This document shows, one piece after another, positions 35,853-44,932 of a stretch of 64,000 nt of DNA (its first letter is position 1; each line of letters opens with the position of its first letter). The notes below the pieces were generated by a model. That model saw only the letters and a program-made list of their open reading frames with translations. It ran no database searches and had not been told where the DNA came from. A program made the translations under genes and the position numbers. The stretch comes from G963663615 sp963663615 (GTDB taxonomy: Bacteria; Bacteroidota; Ignavibacteria; Ignavibacteriales; Melioribacteraceae), in the NCBI GenBank assembly GCA_963663615.1, contig OY760517.1, positions 2,356,001-2,420,000 on the forward strand, read 5' to 3'.

Positions 35853-36115
35853 AAATACACCTCATTATTTTGCCCAAACTAAAATAAAAAAAAATTCCCT
35901 TACAATTGCAAGGGATTTTTATAAAAACTTTAATATTTAACACTATGCTAACGAGTAAGGTTTATCGCAGTGTAGTTCCGAATTATTGGAACGAAACCGG
36001 AACTATTTCAATAGCATCATTTTTTTGCTAATGCTTTGTTTGTTAGTGGTAAGTGTGTAGATATACAAACCACTTGGCAGTTCCGATGCATTAAAATCTG
36101 CAACGTATTTACCTG
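35757..36115. repeat. Duplicated segment, copy B (about 359 bp)
   Basis: This is the intact context of the duplication whose partner is 32862-33219. It covers the end of the secreted phospholipase D-like gene, the intergenic terminator and the start of the lipoprotein gene. Confidence 0.85.
35883..35919 (-). terminator. Terminator of the 44713-36003 operon
   Basis: TCCCTT-A-CAATTG-C-AAGGGA (35896-35915) forms an almost perfect stem. On the minus strand it is followed by a long T-run (ATTTTTTTTTATTTT). It lies between the phospholipase D-like gene and the next lipoprotein gene. Confidence 0.75.
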
Positions 36116-38309
36116 AAGTTAAATTGCGATTTACAATTGTTGCTACCTTTTCGCCAAGTATATTATAAACTGCAAGGTTAACCATACCAGCATCACTTAG
36201 CTCAAATGAAATTGATGTAACCGGGTTGAACGGATTTGGATAGTTTTGGTGTAGTACAGCAGTTTCAGGAACAAGTTCGGTTTCACTATTTTTAACACCA
36301 GATACAGTATCTGCAGGTATCTTGAAGAAACCAGTACCACCTTCCTGATTATATAACGCCTTAAATTCCTGAGCGTATAGGTTTGCAATTTTAATATCCT
36401 TAATAATTAGGGTATTTTCATCATTGCGGGTATTTGCAGCATTAGACCAGTTATGTGAACCTGTAATTACGTATGGATCGCTGTACATTTCGCCTGCATC
36501 AACCAAACCGTATTTATTATGAAGTGTACCACCACCACTGTAATCAAAACAACCTTCGGCAATTGCGAGCATATTATTGAATTCAGAACCTGAATCACCA
36601 GTATTGCTAATTATACCGCGTATTTTATTTACACCGGCATTATGGCGTGCCTGAATTGCATTTGAAATAGGATCACTGGTAAATGTTAGCAGTGAAAAAT
36701 AAATTGACGAATCAGCAGTACCAATTGTACTGGCAATTTTGCTTTCTGTTCCATCAGACGGACTAAAATACAACTGTATATCTCTACCAGCTACATTAAA
36801 GAAATGAGGTGTATTATCATTTTTGAAAGGACCAAAACGTGCAGCAGATGAGTTAGGAGAATCACCTGAACTACCCCACATTTCTTCAAATTCATCTTCG
36901 TAAGCTTCGGCAATACCAGGATCGTTAATTTCGATAACATTATTATGCCAACTCAATTCGGTTGAAGTCCAGTTAAATGAACCTGTCCAAATCCAGTCGT
37001 TTGACGGATCATCATCACGAGCATCAACAATCATAAATTTGTTATGCATAATACCACTAATTGATGGTCTTTGGCTAATTTCTATACCAGCATTTACAAG
37101 CTGCTGCATTGAGTTCTGTATATCTCTGTCATCATAAACAACACGAACTTTAACTCCTCTATCCTTTGCACTAACTATTGCATTTGCAATTGTATTCATA
37201 TTGTAGAAACTGTAAAGACAAAGATCAAGAGATGAAGTTGCCGAGTTAATTCTGCTAATTACCAGCGACTGGAAGTTCATATTACCGGTTGCCTCATTAC
37301 CTTCCATTGCAATTGAGTTATCAACATCGCCATTAAAATAAACATTTATTGTACCGGTAGTGGTATCGCCTGAAGAAGTTGTAACACTATAAAGGCTACT
37401 TTCACTTGTTCCGGAAGCATCTGTTGAAGCAACTTTGTAATAGTATTTTGTAGATGCTGAAAGTCCGTCAACTGTAATTTCGTGTTCGGTAGCAACATTT
37501 TCATCAACATGCGAACCCAATTCCAATGCATCTGTTAAGCCCCAGCTAATTTCTGTAGTACCATCAGTAGAAGTTGAAAAATATGCTGTAAAAGAACTAT
37601 CAGTAATATTGCTTGCAACTACAGGAGGAATAATTTGCGGACCTTCCTGCTGAATAAAATCAGTAATAGTACGTGGCAGTATCTGGTAGCCTTCGCTATA
37701 TGGCGAATTTCTATCATACTGTCCAACACATCCAACTATATCAATAGTACCTTCAGGAATTGGAAGTCCCATAAAATCAACTGCCGAATCAACATAAAGA
37801 GCAAGTGCACCGGTTGAGTCCGATATATCAACAGTACCGGAAGCGAATGTACCACTTGAACCTAACTCAACATTTTTAATTTTTACAAGTAAACCTTCAT
37901 AAAGCTCAATACCATTCCATGCCTGATTTTTAATCTGATCAAGCGTAAGAACCATAGGTTCCGGAACACCAACATTACCATGAACGGTAATGGAAGCATC
38001 ATCATTTCCTTCAAGCTCTGCAAGTCCGTTATAGTTTACAAGTTTTGCAGTAATTGTAACTGAGTCGCCCCAACTTACCTGTCCTGCAAAAGCACTACCA
38101 TACACAGCAATACCCGCAGTTGCATCCTGAATATATGCCGGTCCGGCATTACCAAATTCGGCAGCACAAGTTACTACACCTGAAACTGTAACAGTTTGGT
38201 TATCGTATGTTGAAACACCACTTGCATCATTTTGTTTTAAATCTATTATCTGGGTCTGACCCAAAATCATTGTCGATAAAATTGTAACCAGCAATAAAAA
38301 CTTTTTCAT
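36003..38309 (-). CDS. Secreted phospholipase D-like protein with OB-fold, FN3 and T9SS sorting domain
   Basis: 768 residues. Signal peptide (about 1-18, FLLLVTILSTMILGQ). Residues about 20-215 look like an OB-fold module of extracellular nucleases (VTVSGVVTCAAEFG, AYIQDATAGIAVYG). Residues about 225-310 are a fibronectin-III domain (TDSSFTAYFSTSTDG, STKYYYKVASTD). Two PLD half-sites follow: HNKFMIVD near 421 and HNKYGLVD near 597, each with a downstream TGSFNW or TGSHNW. A T9SS tail closes the protein (NYPNPFNPVTSI to KKMMLLK). The HxKxxxxD pairs suggest a working phosphodiesterase acting outside the cell on nucleic acid or phospholipid; substrate not readable. Last gene of the operon, 8 bases after the NHL lipoprotein. 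Confidence 0.85.
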   Translation of the reverse strand: MKKFLLLVTILSTMILGQTQIIDLKQNDASGVSTYDNQTVTVSGVVTCAAEFGNAGPAYIQDATAGIAVYGSAFAGQVSWGDSVTITAKLVNYNGLAELEGNDDASITVHGNVGVPEPMVLTLDQIKNQAWNGIELYEGLLVKIKNVELGSSGTFASGTVDISDSTGALALYVDSAVDFMGLPIPEGTIDIVGCVGQYDRNSPYSEGYQILPRTITDFIQQEGPQIIPPVVASNITDSSFTAYFSTSTDGTTEISWGLTDALELGSHVDENVATEHEITVDGLSASTKYYYKVASTDASGTSESSLYSVTTSSGDTTTGTINVYFNGDVDNSIAMEGNEATGNMNFQSLVISRINSATSSLDLCLYSFYNMNTIANAIVSAKDRGVKVRVVYDDRDIQNSMQQLVNAGIEISQRPSISGIMHNKFMIVDARDDDPSNDWIWTGSFNWTSTELSWHNNVIEINDPGIAEAYEDEFEEMWGSSGDSPNSSAARFGPFKNDNTPHFFNVAGRDIQLYFSPSDGTESKIASTIGTADSSIYFSLLTFTSDPISNAIQARHNAGVNKIRGIISNTGDSGSEFNNMLAIAEGCFDYSGGGTLHNKYGLVDAGEMYSDPYVITGSHNWSNAANTRNDENTLIIKDIKIANLYAQEFKALYNQEGGTGFFKIPADTVSGVKNSETELVPETAVLHQNYPNPFNPVTSISFELSDAGMVNLAVYNILGEKVATIVNRNLTSGKYVADFNASELPSGLYIYTLTTNKQSISKKMMLLK

Positions 38310-38317
38310 TTTAATCC

Positions 38318-39415
38318 TTAATCAAGTTCAGTTGATAAAATAAATCTTAAAATTCTGTCGTTATTCGTATCTACCACATAAAGAGTTTTGTCAAAAAAGG
38401 CTACGTCATGCGGCTCATCAAGAGGTAAATCAGGGAAACCTGTATTACCACCAAATGCCTGCATAAGGTCACCAAATGAATTAAACTTGTAAATACTATC
38501 TTTTTCTGCATCTGCAACGTAAATATTCTCCGATTCGTCCAATGCAGTACCTTCTGGTTTGCCAAACAAATTTACATCCATAATATCGGCTTCACCAGGA
38601 TACAGACTTGAAATATATTTTGATTCAGTCATAGTTTCCAGGTATGTAAGCCATTGGGTTTTAAAGTTGTTTTCTCCACCAAGAGTAATCAAAAAATCGG
38701 TATTTTTTCTGTTAAATGTTGTGAGCGAGGTAATACCATTTGCCGAAACAAGACCAGTACCATCATAAGCAATGTTAGGAACTCTTCCCACCAGGGTATC
38801 CTTTTCAACACCGTTCCTTGTAACCTGTTCAAATTTAAGTATGGAATTATCGGGGTCAACAGGACTAGTATTAGTTGGTCCTGAACGTCCAATAATAAAG
38901 CTGTTATCAAAAAAAACAGCCGCTCCGGTAAACATTCGTTCGGGATTGGAAAAATCCTTTGATGAAGTTGGTAAAAGCCTTTTCATCTCAGCTTGCTCAA
39001 TCTGGTTACCGGCACCAAACATATCGAGTTTGTAAACAGCACTGTAAGTAACCTGTTCCTCGGAACCAGAAAGGTTAATAGTAGTATCGAAGCTGGCACA
39101 AACAATAAGGTTAAGTCTATAATCCTGAGCAATAGCAACGGGGTGCTTAACAGCTCTTTCACCAACAACCTTACCTGAAATATCCAACATTACAATGCGG
39201 TCATTCTCGGTATCGCAAACATAAAGAAACGGTTCGCGACCAACAATCATAGCTTCCGGTTTGTTAAAGCCCTGCCAAACAGGAAATTGCTGAATGAACA
39301 GAGTATCACCAAGGTTAACATTCAAATTGCCCGCGTCAACATCATTTATATCAAATTTGTCGGTACACGACCAAATAAGTGCAAATAAAAATAAAACTGC
39401 TATTATTTTTTTCAT
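38318..39415 (-). CDS. NHL-repeat lipoprotein
   Basis: 365 residues. Lipobox IWSC gives acylated Cys17. The remainder has the repeats of an NHL-type six-bladed propeller: PEAMIVGREPFLYVCDTEND near the start, GTALDESENIYVADAEKDSI and PHDVAFFDKTLYVVDTNNDR at the end, each with the D-x-x-N-D-R/S turn. Such propellers bind proteins or sugars; it probably sits at the outer membrane. Two bases separate it from the PorV-like gene and eight from the phospholipase D-like gene, so it is an operon member. Confidence 0.82.
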   Translation of the reverse strand: MKKIIAVLFLFALIWSCTDKFDINDVDAGNLNVNLGDTLFIQQFPVWQGFNKPEAMIVGREPFLYVCDTENDRIVMLDISGKVVGERAVKHPVAIAQDYRLNLIVCASFDTTINLSGSEEQVTYSAVYKLDMFGAGNQIEQAEMKRLLPTSSKDFSNPERMFTGAAVFFDNSFIIGRSGPTNTSPVDPDNSILKFEQVTRNGVEKDTLVGRVPNIAYDGTGLVSANGITSLTTFNRKNTDFLITLGGENNFKTQWLTYLETMTESKYISSLYPGEADIMDVNLFGKPEGTALDESENIYVADAEKDSIYKFNSFGDLMQAFGGNTGFPDLPLDEPHDVAFFDKTLYVVDTNNDRILRFILSTELD

Positions 39416-39417
39416 TA

Positions 39418-40395
39418 TTAATAAATTCCTAAAATAATAGAAAATCTGTGTGATTGTCCTAATCTTTCAAAATTGGTATATGAGTAGTCTGCAATAACAT
39501 CGGCAATAGCAGCAGGCACTTTCAAACCAACACCAAACGAAAAGTTTTGTTCTTCAACATTAAATTTGTACCCGCCACGCAAAAACATTAGTTCCTTGTA
39601 AGCGTATTCAACACCTGTCGCAACGTTTTCGCTGTTATCGTTAGGGTGATTTAACTGAATTGAAGTAGTAAACCTGTGCTGTTCAGTTTGGTAAGGTTCA
39701 ACTGCAAACCCAATGCGGAACATTGTTGGCGGCGAAAATGATTGCCAATCCGACTTGGTACTACCATCTTGAAGTTTAACTTCACCTTCAGGTGAAAGTT
39801 CATCACCAAAGTTCGAGATAGTAACTGCAAAGCGGGATGTTCCCAAACCGGTATAATACATTGTACCAAGATCAATCATTACACCACGCATTTTAAGCTT
39901 GTCCAGAGTTTCTTCAATATAACGAATTGTACCACCAAAGCTAAACTGCGAAGTCATTCTTCTTGAATAGGTTAATGCAACTGCAAAAGACCCAACGGTA
40001 AAATACTCGCCAGTACCAAATGGCTGAAACTCGGTAGTTACAGGCATATCCTCCATATGAAGCGATGTTAGTGAAACACCAATAGCATCATTTTCGGAGA
40101 GCTTGTAAATACCACCGGCAAACTCATGCTGAATATCTATAAGCCATTCGTTATGCGAAAAGAATACCTGGTGCTGATTAACCTGAACTGCACCTGCGGG
40201 GTTCCAGTATAAAGCAGAAGCATCATCCGCCATTGCTACAAAAGCTTCACCGAGAGCAGCTGCCCTGGCACCCACACCAATTTTAAGGAACTGTGCTGTT
40301 GAAATACCGGCACGCTGTCCCCCGAGATTAGGGAATAACTGTGCAAACGTGTTGCCAGCTACCAATAATATTAAAAGTATTGTAATTTTCTTCAT
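39418..40395 (-). CDS. PorV/PorQ family outer-membrane protein
   Basis: 325 residues. Signal peptide ending at TFA-Q. The region IGVGARAAALGEAFVAMADD followed by ASALYWNPAGAV is the hallmark of the PorV/PorQ family, FadL-like 14-strand barrels associated with type IX secretion. PorV itself shuttles cargo from the translocon to the attachment complex. Whether this copy does so, or is a paralog specialised for this operon, is not readable. It lies two bases after the TonB-dependent receptor gene. No other T9SS core gene (sov/sprA, gldK-N, porU) is present in the window. Confidence 0.85.
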   Translation of the reverse strand: MKKITILLILLVAGNTFAQLFPNLGGQRAGISTAQFLKIGVGARAAALGEAFVAMADDASALYWNPAGAVQVNQHQVFFSHNEWLIDIQHEFAGGIYKLSENDAIGVSLTSLHMEDMPVTTEFQPFGTGEYFTVGSFAVALTYSRRMTSQFSFGGTIRYIEETLDKLKMRGVMIDLGTMYYTGLGTSRFAVTISNFGDELSPEGEVKLQDGSTKSDWQSFSPPTMFRIGFAVEPYQTEQHRFTTSIQLNHPNDNSENVATGVEYAYKELMFLRGGYKFNVEEQNFSFGVGLKVPAAIADVIADYSYTNFERLGQSHRFSIILGIY

Positions 40396-40397
40396 AA

Positions 40398-43208
40398 TCA
40401 GAATCTTAAACTAATACCAAACTTTATATTTCTTTTTGTTAAATATCTTGCCGGATTTGTTGGATAAGGTGAAATTGGAGCCTGAAGATCCGGGTAACTT
40501 GGGTCATTCCATGAACTTGGAAGAGCGTCACCAACTTCGTATGCCTCACCTGTAACAGGGTTAATAATAGCACTGTTTTCAATATCCAGAAGATTATTGA
40601 TTTCGGCAAATACCGAAAATTTAATGTCACCAATACTGAAATACTTTTCAATATTCAAATCAATCCAAAACCAGTTATCACCAATTTCGCCGTAGCGGTT
40701 AGTCCTGTCGTACTCGTATTCTGGTCTGCCGTCAATATCATAATTGCCAGTAAATACTGCTGGTGTATAACGTTTACCCGACTGGAAGAATACTCTCGAA
40801 TAAATATTTATATCATCAAGAATACCTTTTCCAAAGCCAAATAATGGTTTGTCTTTTTCGATATAAAAGCTAAGGTTAAGGGAAAATGTAATTGGTTTAT
40901 CCCATGACATAAACTCTTCCTTGATCGATTCATCAAGGTCACCTCTCATAATAAGTACACCTTCATCTGCTGAGGAACTTTTACCTGTTACAATAGCATA
41001 GGAAAAGTTTGTACTTCCGGTAAACCATCTGCCAATCCTTTTCTTAAACTCAACCTCAATACCTCTTGAACGAGCATAATCCAGGTTAGCATAAGTAATA
41101 AACGATTGGGTTGCAAAGCGTGCTGAAGTAATTTTAGCTGTTCTTGTTCTTACATAATCAAAAATATCTTTGTAATAAGCAGTTACAGTAAGTACATCAT
41201 TATCGCTAAACTGAGTTTTAAGACCCAACTCGTAAGCCACCGTAGTTTCAGGATCAAGATTCGGGTTACCAAATCTCTGGAATGATGACTGGGCACTTGC
41301 CGGACTTAATTTTGCATACACATATTGTGGTCTTGGCCACTTGTTAAAGTGTCCGTATGAGAAAAACAATATCTGGTTATCAGTAACCGGATGCGATATA
41401 CCAAGACGCGGACTTAAACGCCCCTTGAACCTCTGACCGTTAAAGAATTTATATGTATCATTTCTGTAATCTTCCCTAATTTCATCAGGGATAGTAATAA
41501 CTTCGTCATTTTCAATAGCATTATCAACATATTTGCCAGGGAACCAGTAGTCGAACCTTAACCCAAAGTTAAGTATCATACCACTAAAGTTTATATTATC
41601 CTGTACATAGAACGAACCCCTGGCAGGATGTACTTTATAAATATCGTTATTAAGCCCTAACTGACCAATCCATGGTTTGTAGATATCAATAACCTGCATT
41701 TCCTGGAAAGTCATGTTAAAACCGGCTTTGAATTTATTCTTTTCATCAAAGAAGCTAGTAACATCGCCTTTAAATGATAACTCTTCAATATGGTGATCAC
41801 GCCATGTAAACGGATTACCAACATCCCAGAAACCATCACCCGGTATTACACCAATTGTATCTGTATCCGTATTGTAATACTCAATCGGGAAAGTTACGAT
41901 ATCTTTTGGTTCACTATACTCATACCACATTTTACCGTTTGCATCGGCACGCAAATGTGAAAAGAAGTGATTTATTTTTACTTCGTAAAAAGTTGCTGAG
42001 CTAAGTGTATGTGTCCAACTAATTGAGTTATAATTGTTAACATGAGTAAAAGTGTTGGCACTATCCAATATGTTCTGGTATTCGTACTGGTAACCAGGCG
42101 AAGGTTGAACATATTCAAGATTTGACTGCAAAGACTGCGAGTTCTGGTTTATACTGATTGACTGGTTATAAGAATATACAAGTTTCATTGTAGGCGAAAT
42201 ACTGTAAGTTGCCTTGCCTAACCAGAACCAGCTATTTTCGGCACGAGGAGCAAATTCATCACCGTGATAAATACTTGAATATAACTGATTTGCTGTTTTC
42301 TTTTGGTAACCCTGGGTAATTCCATCACTTAATCCCATATAAAAACTGCCAAACAATGATAATTTGCCAGGTATTTTAAGTCCAAGTGCAGGAAGCAAAT
42401 AATGTGTAAGTGGTTCAGGACCACTAAGGTTACCTTCCAGTACATCCAAATTAAAAACGTGTGCAGATTCGGTATCACCAAAGTTATCGCGTTTGTATTG
42501 TAAATACCCTTTATAGATTTCGCCACCTTCGCGGGTTTTAACGTTAACAATACCCGAAGTTGCCTGACCATACTCAGCATTAAAACCACCAGTAATTACT
42601 TCAACTTCTTCAATAGCATTGGCACTTAACTGCAAACCAAAACCTGTACCGGCAAGAGGGTCCTGTACTGAAACACCATCAAGTAAAAACGCACTTTCAT
42701 AAGCACGTCCACCCCTAATATGTATGGCATTATCATCCTTAACCACACCAGCCTGCTGCGAAACCACATCACCAATATCTTCAACAACAGCAACTTCAAG
42801 GTCTTCCTTGGAAATTGCTATTTTACTCTGTGTTTCTTCAACATCAAGTAGTGGTTTTTCACCTACAATAACAACATCCTGTTCCATTGTAAGGACTGTT
42901 TCTTCCAGCACAACATCCAGATTGGTAGTTTTATTTTGCAAAACCTTAATACCGGTAAACTGCATGGTTTTGTATCCAATAAGGGATACTTCAACTGTAT
43001 AGGTTCCGGCAGTAATATTATCTATCTGAAATTTACCGTCAGGACCTGAAGCAGCACCGTAATAAGTACCTTTTAACATTACGTTTACACCGGGTAAAAC
43101 ATCCTTGAACTCGGCATCGGTAATAGTACCTTCAATCTTGCCTTTACCTTGTGCAAACAAATTAAAAACAAACAAACCGAATATTAAAAGTGTTAATATT
43201 CTTTTCAT
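40398..43208 (-). CDS. TonB-dependent receptor with carboxypeptidase-regulatory-like N-terminal domain
   Basis: 936 residues. Signal peptide (1-20). Residues about 24-110 are a carboxypeptidase-D regulatory-like sandwich (GTITDAEFKDVLPGVNVMLK, YTVEVSLIGYKTM). Residues about 115-230 form the plug (AIHIRGGRAYESAFLLDGV, EVEVITGGFNAEYGQATSG). The rest is a 22-strand barrel ending KFGISLRF with a C-terminal aromatic. It imports an unknown ligand, driven by TonB. No SusD-like partner follows; instead a lipoprotein precedes it (the genes overlap by one base at TAATG) and a PorV-like gene follows. The barrel part is close to the SusC-like size but the context differs. Confidence 0.93.
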   Translation of the reverse strand: MKRILTLLIFGLFVFNLFAQGKGKIEGTITDAEFKDVLPGVNVMLKGTYYGAASGPDGKFQIDNITAGTYTVEVSLIGYKTMQFTGIKVLQNKTTNLDVVLEETVLTMEQDVVIVGEKPLLDVEETQSKIAISKEDLEVAVVEDIGDVVSQQAGVVKDDNAIHIRGGRAYESAFLLDGVSVQDPLAGTGFGLQLSANAIEEVEVITGGFNAEYGQATSGIVNVKTREGGEIYKGYLQYKRDNFGDTESAHVFNLDVLEGNLSGPEPLTHYLLPALGLKIPGKLSLFGSFYMGLSDGITQGYQKKTANQLYSSIYHGDEFAPRAENSWFWLGKATYSISPTMKLVYSYNQSISINQNSQSLQSNLEYVQPSPGYQYEYQNILDSANTFTHVNNYNSISWTHTLSSATFYEVKINHFFSHLRADANGKMWYEYSEPKDIVTFPIEYYNTDTDTIGVIPGDGFWDVGNPFTWRDHHIEELSFKGDVTSFFDEKNKFKAGFNMTFQEMQVIDIYKPWIGQLGLNNDIYKVHPARGSFYVQDNINFSGMILNFGLRFDYWFPGKYVDNAIENDEVITIPDEIREDYRNDTYKFFNGQRFKGRLSPRLGISHPVTDNQILFFSYGHFNKWPRPQYVYAKLSPASAQSSFQRFGNPNLDPETTVAYELGLKTQFSDNDVLTVTAYYKDIFDYVRTRTAKITSARFATQSFITYANLDYARSRGIEVEFKKRIGRWFTGSTNFSYAIVTGKSSSADEGVLIMRGDLDESIKEEFMSWDKPITFSLNLSFYIEKDKPLFGFGKGILDDINIYSRVFFQSGKRYTPAVFTGNYDIDGRPEYEYDRTNRYGEIGDNWFWIDLNIEKYFSIGDIKFSVFAEINNLLDIENSAIINPVTGEAYEVGDALPSSWNDPSYPDLQAPISPYPTNPARYLTKRNIKFGISLRF

Positions 43209-44713
43209 TATTGTAATCCAAATTCAGTTAAAAATACATGTTGTAACAGTGCAGTAACACTGCCCGGAATTCCGCTGCACCTATCCATTGAAAGACCAAA
43301 ATAGTAAATATTATTATCATTATTCCTGAAGGAAACAATATTGTGTTCACCAACTCTATCCTCAGGTAACGTATATAAAATTTGCGTACCGGCAGGTGTA
43401 GGGTAAAATGATCTTACATTATTTATACCCCTGTTAATATTAAGCACAGGGAAATTTTCCTGATGGCTCTCAATATCGTATCTGCTTCCCGAAGAACCAA
43501 TATAGTAAATTGAATCAACAAGAATAAAACTCTTGAATATTTCCTGATCGAAAGGAGCTGCAAAAGTTACAGAAAAGAATACGTTACCACCTTCGTTTGT
43601 GTAGGTCTGAATTGTTTCAGCGGCAAGGTCTATATTCGGATTATTTGAATACCAGAATAGACCGTCAAATAATCTGATTGTTTCAAGAAAAGTTATATTT
43701 TCGTAAGGTAAATTTGCATTACGAATGTCAAACCTGTCAAACTGGTCAGGTAGAAATTCATTAAAGCGAGCTGTATAAAATGTATCCGGATTTGCCAAAA
43801 GAGTTTCAGCATAATCATCAACCAACAAAACATTTCCCTTTGGTTTGTGTACCATCCAGCTAACACCCGAATCAGGTAGTGAAACTATTTCACTTTTCGC
43901 CCCTGAAATATCCTCTGCCCACACATAAACTTTATTATTATCGTCAAACTTTAATCCGCTTAGTTTTTCCGAATGTGTATTAGAAGCCAATGCATTTATA
44001 TATACATCCATTTCAGGAGTATCGGTATCAAAATTATCTGTACGAATTACAACTGTACGAACTTCACCATCAAGTTTAACAGGATTTAATGTATCGTTAA
44101 GTGCAAGGTAAATATTCCTGATTGATTCGTCACCATCAATATCGGTAGCTTCCCATCTAAGTGTCATAGCAGGGAATGATTCGGCAGGAAGAACGGTATT
44201 TTCGTTCCATGCAACAACCGGTTCAGTATTTTTAATCGGGAATTCGCGAGCAGCAGGAGTTGGATCTACATCACCAATATCAAAATACTTTTCACCATTA
44301 TTATAAATGCCGTCATTATTTACATCAACAAATGGTTCAGCTCCCAAATCTATTCCGTTTCTTACAATCTGGTTATCATATCGCTCATTACCATTGTTAT
44401 CAACAGCTGCAATACTGAAAACATAATTGGTATCGCTTGCACCAATCTGTAAGGCAAACAAACTATCGTTTTTATCAGTAAAACTCCAGTTAGTACCATC
44501 CCAGGAAAAGTAATAGCCTATTACCAAACCATCAGGATCGTCGCCCCACCAGTGAACATTAAGCTGACTTTGTTGCTGGCTAATGTTATCCTCGGTAAAA
44601 ATATAAAGATTTGTTTCAGGTGGCTGGTTTTCAAGAGTATTATCAGTTAACTCCTCATCACACGAAACAAACCATAATAATGATAACAGTACAATTAGTA
44701 TTGTTTTTTTCAT
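43208..44713 (-). CDS. Lipoprotein with Ig-like and GATase-like regions
   Basis: 501 residues. Lipobox FVSC gives acylated Cys18. Residues about 30-115 resemble a fibronectin-III or Ig-like repeat (QLNVHWWGDDPDGLVIGYYF). The middle has dockerin-like acidic loops (VDVNNDGIYNNGEKYFD). The C-terminal about 210 residues, from GNVLLVDDYAETL, look like a glutamine-amidotransferase-like Rossmann domain as found in other surface proteins, without a visible catalytic triad (GGNVFFSVTF). It is probably surface-exposed and may present substrate to the receptor encoded next. It starts the five-gene overlapping unit that runs to 36003. Confidence 0.7.
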   Translation of the reverse strand: MKKTILIVLLSLLWFVSCDEELTDNTLENQPPETNLYIFTEDNISQQQSQLNVHWWGDDPDGLVIGYYFSWDGTNWSFTDKNDSLFALQIGASDTNYVFSIAAVDNNGNERYDNQIVRNGIDLGAEPFVDVNNDGIYNNGEKYFDIGDVDPTPAAREFPIKNTEPVVAWNENTVLPAESFPAMTLRWEATDIDGDESIRNIYLALNDTLNPVKLDGEVRTVVIRTDNFDTDTPEMDVYINALASNTHSEKLSGLKFDDNNKVYVWAEDISGAKSEIVSLPDSGVSWMVHKPKGNVLLVDDYAETLLANPDTFYTARFNEFLPDQFDRFDIRNANLPYENITFLETIRLFDGLFWYSNNPNIDLAAETIQTYTNEGGNVFFSVTFAAPFDQEIFKSFILVDSIYYIGSSGSRYDIESHQENFPVLNINRGINNVRSFYPTPAGTQILYTLPEDRVGEHNIVSFRNNDNNIYYFGLSMDRCSGIPGSVTALLQHVFLTEFGLQ

Positions 44714-44844
44714 ATTATAACTACTTATGAGTTAATTAAAATTCTGTAACCTTAAGTTCTTTTGAATCAATAATTGGAGAAACCCCAATTATAATTTGTA
44801 TTTAGGCGGCATATAACAACCACCTTAAAACTTTATATTACGCA

Positions 44845-44866
44845 GGGGCAATTCGTTAATTGCCCC
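44845..44866. repeat. REP-like palindrome, copy 2
   Basis: GGGGCAATT (44845-44853), loop CGTT, AATTGCCCC (44858-44866), flanked by CTAC. It matches the palindrome at 29326-29345 in arms and flanks. Confidence 0.7.
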
Positions 44867-44900
44867 TACATAAAAACACAAACTGATTTATCACGGCATA

Positions 44901-44921
44901 ATTCCCATTTTAATTGGGAAT
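44901..44921 (-). terminator. Hairpin after the secreted OB-fold gene
   Basis: ATTCCCA (44901-44907) and TGGGAAT (44915-44921) with a seven-base loop, 12 bases past the stop of the gene at 44933. No T-run follows on the minus strand, so its strength as a terminator is doubtful. Confidence 0.4.
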
Positions 44922-44932
44922 AAAGCCATAAA

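Larger units (their letters stand above)
44714..44932. promoter_or_regulatory. Intergenic region with three hairpins, likely promoter of the receptor operon
   Basis: 219 bases between two minus-strand genes. It contains a hairpin just past the upstream stop (44901-44921), a REP-like palindrome (44845-44866) and TAATTGG/CCAATTA (44771-44791). A promoter for the 44713 gene is expected here but I cannot pick one. Confidence 0.45.

Noticed and set aside
39418..43208. SusC/SusD glycan utilisation pair
   Set aside because: The receptor has no SusD-like partner; the neighbours are an unrelated lipoprotein and a PorV-like barrel.
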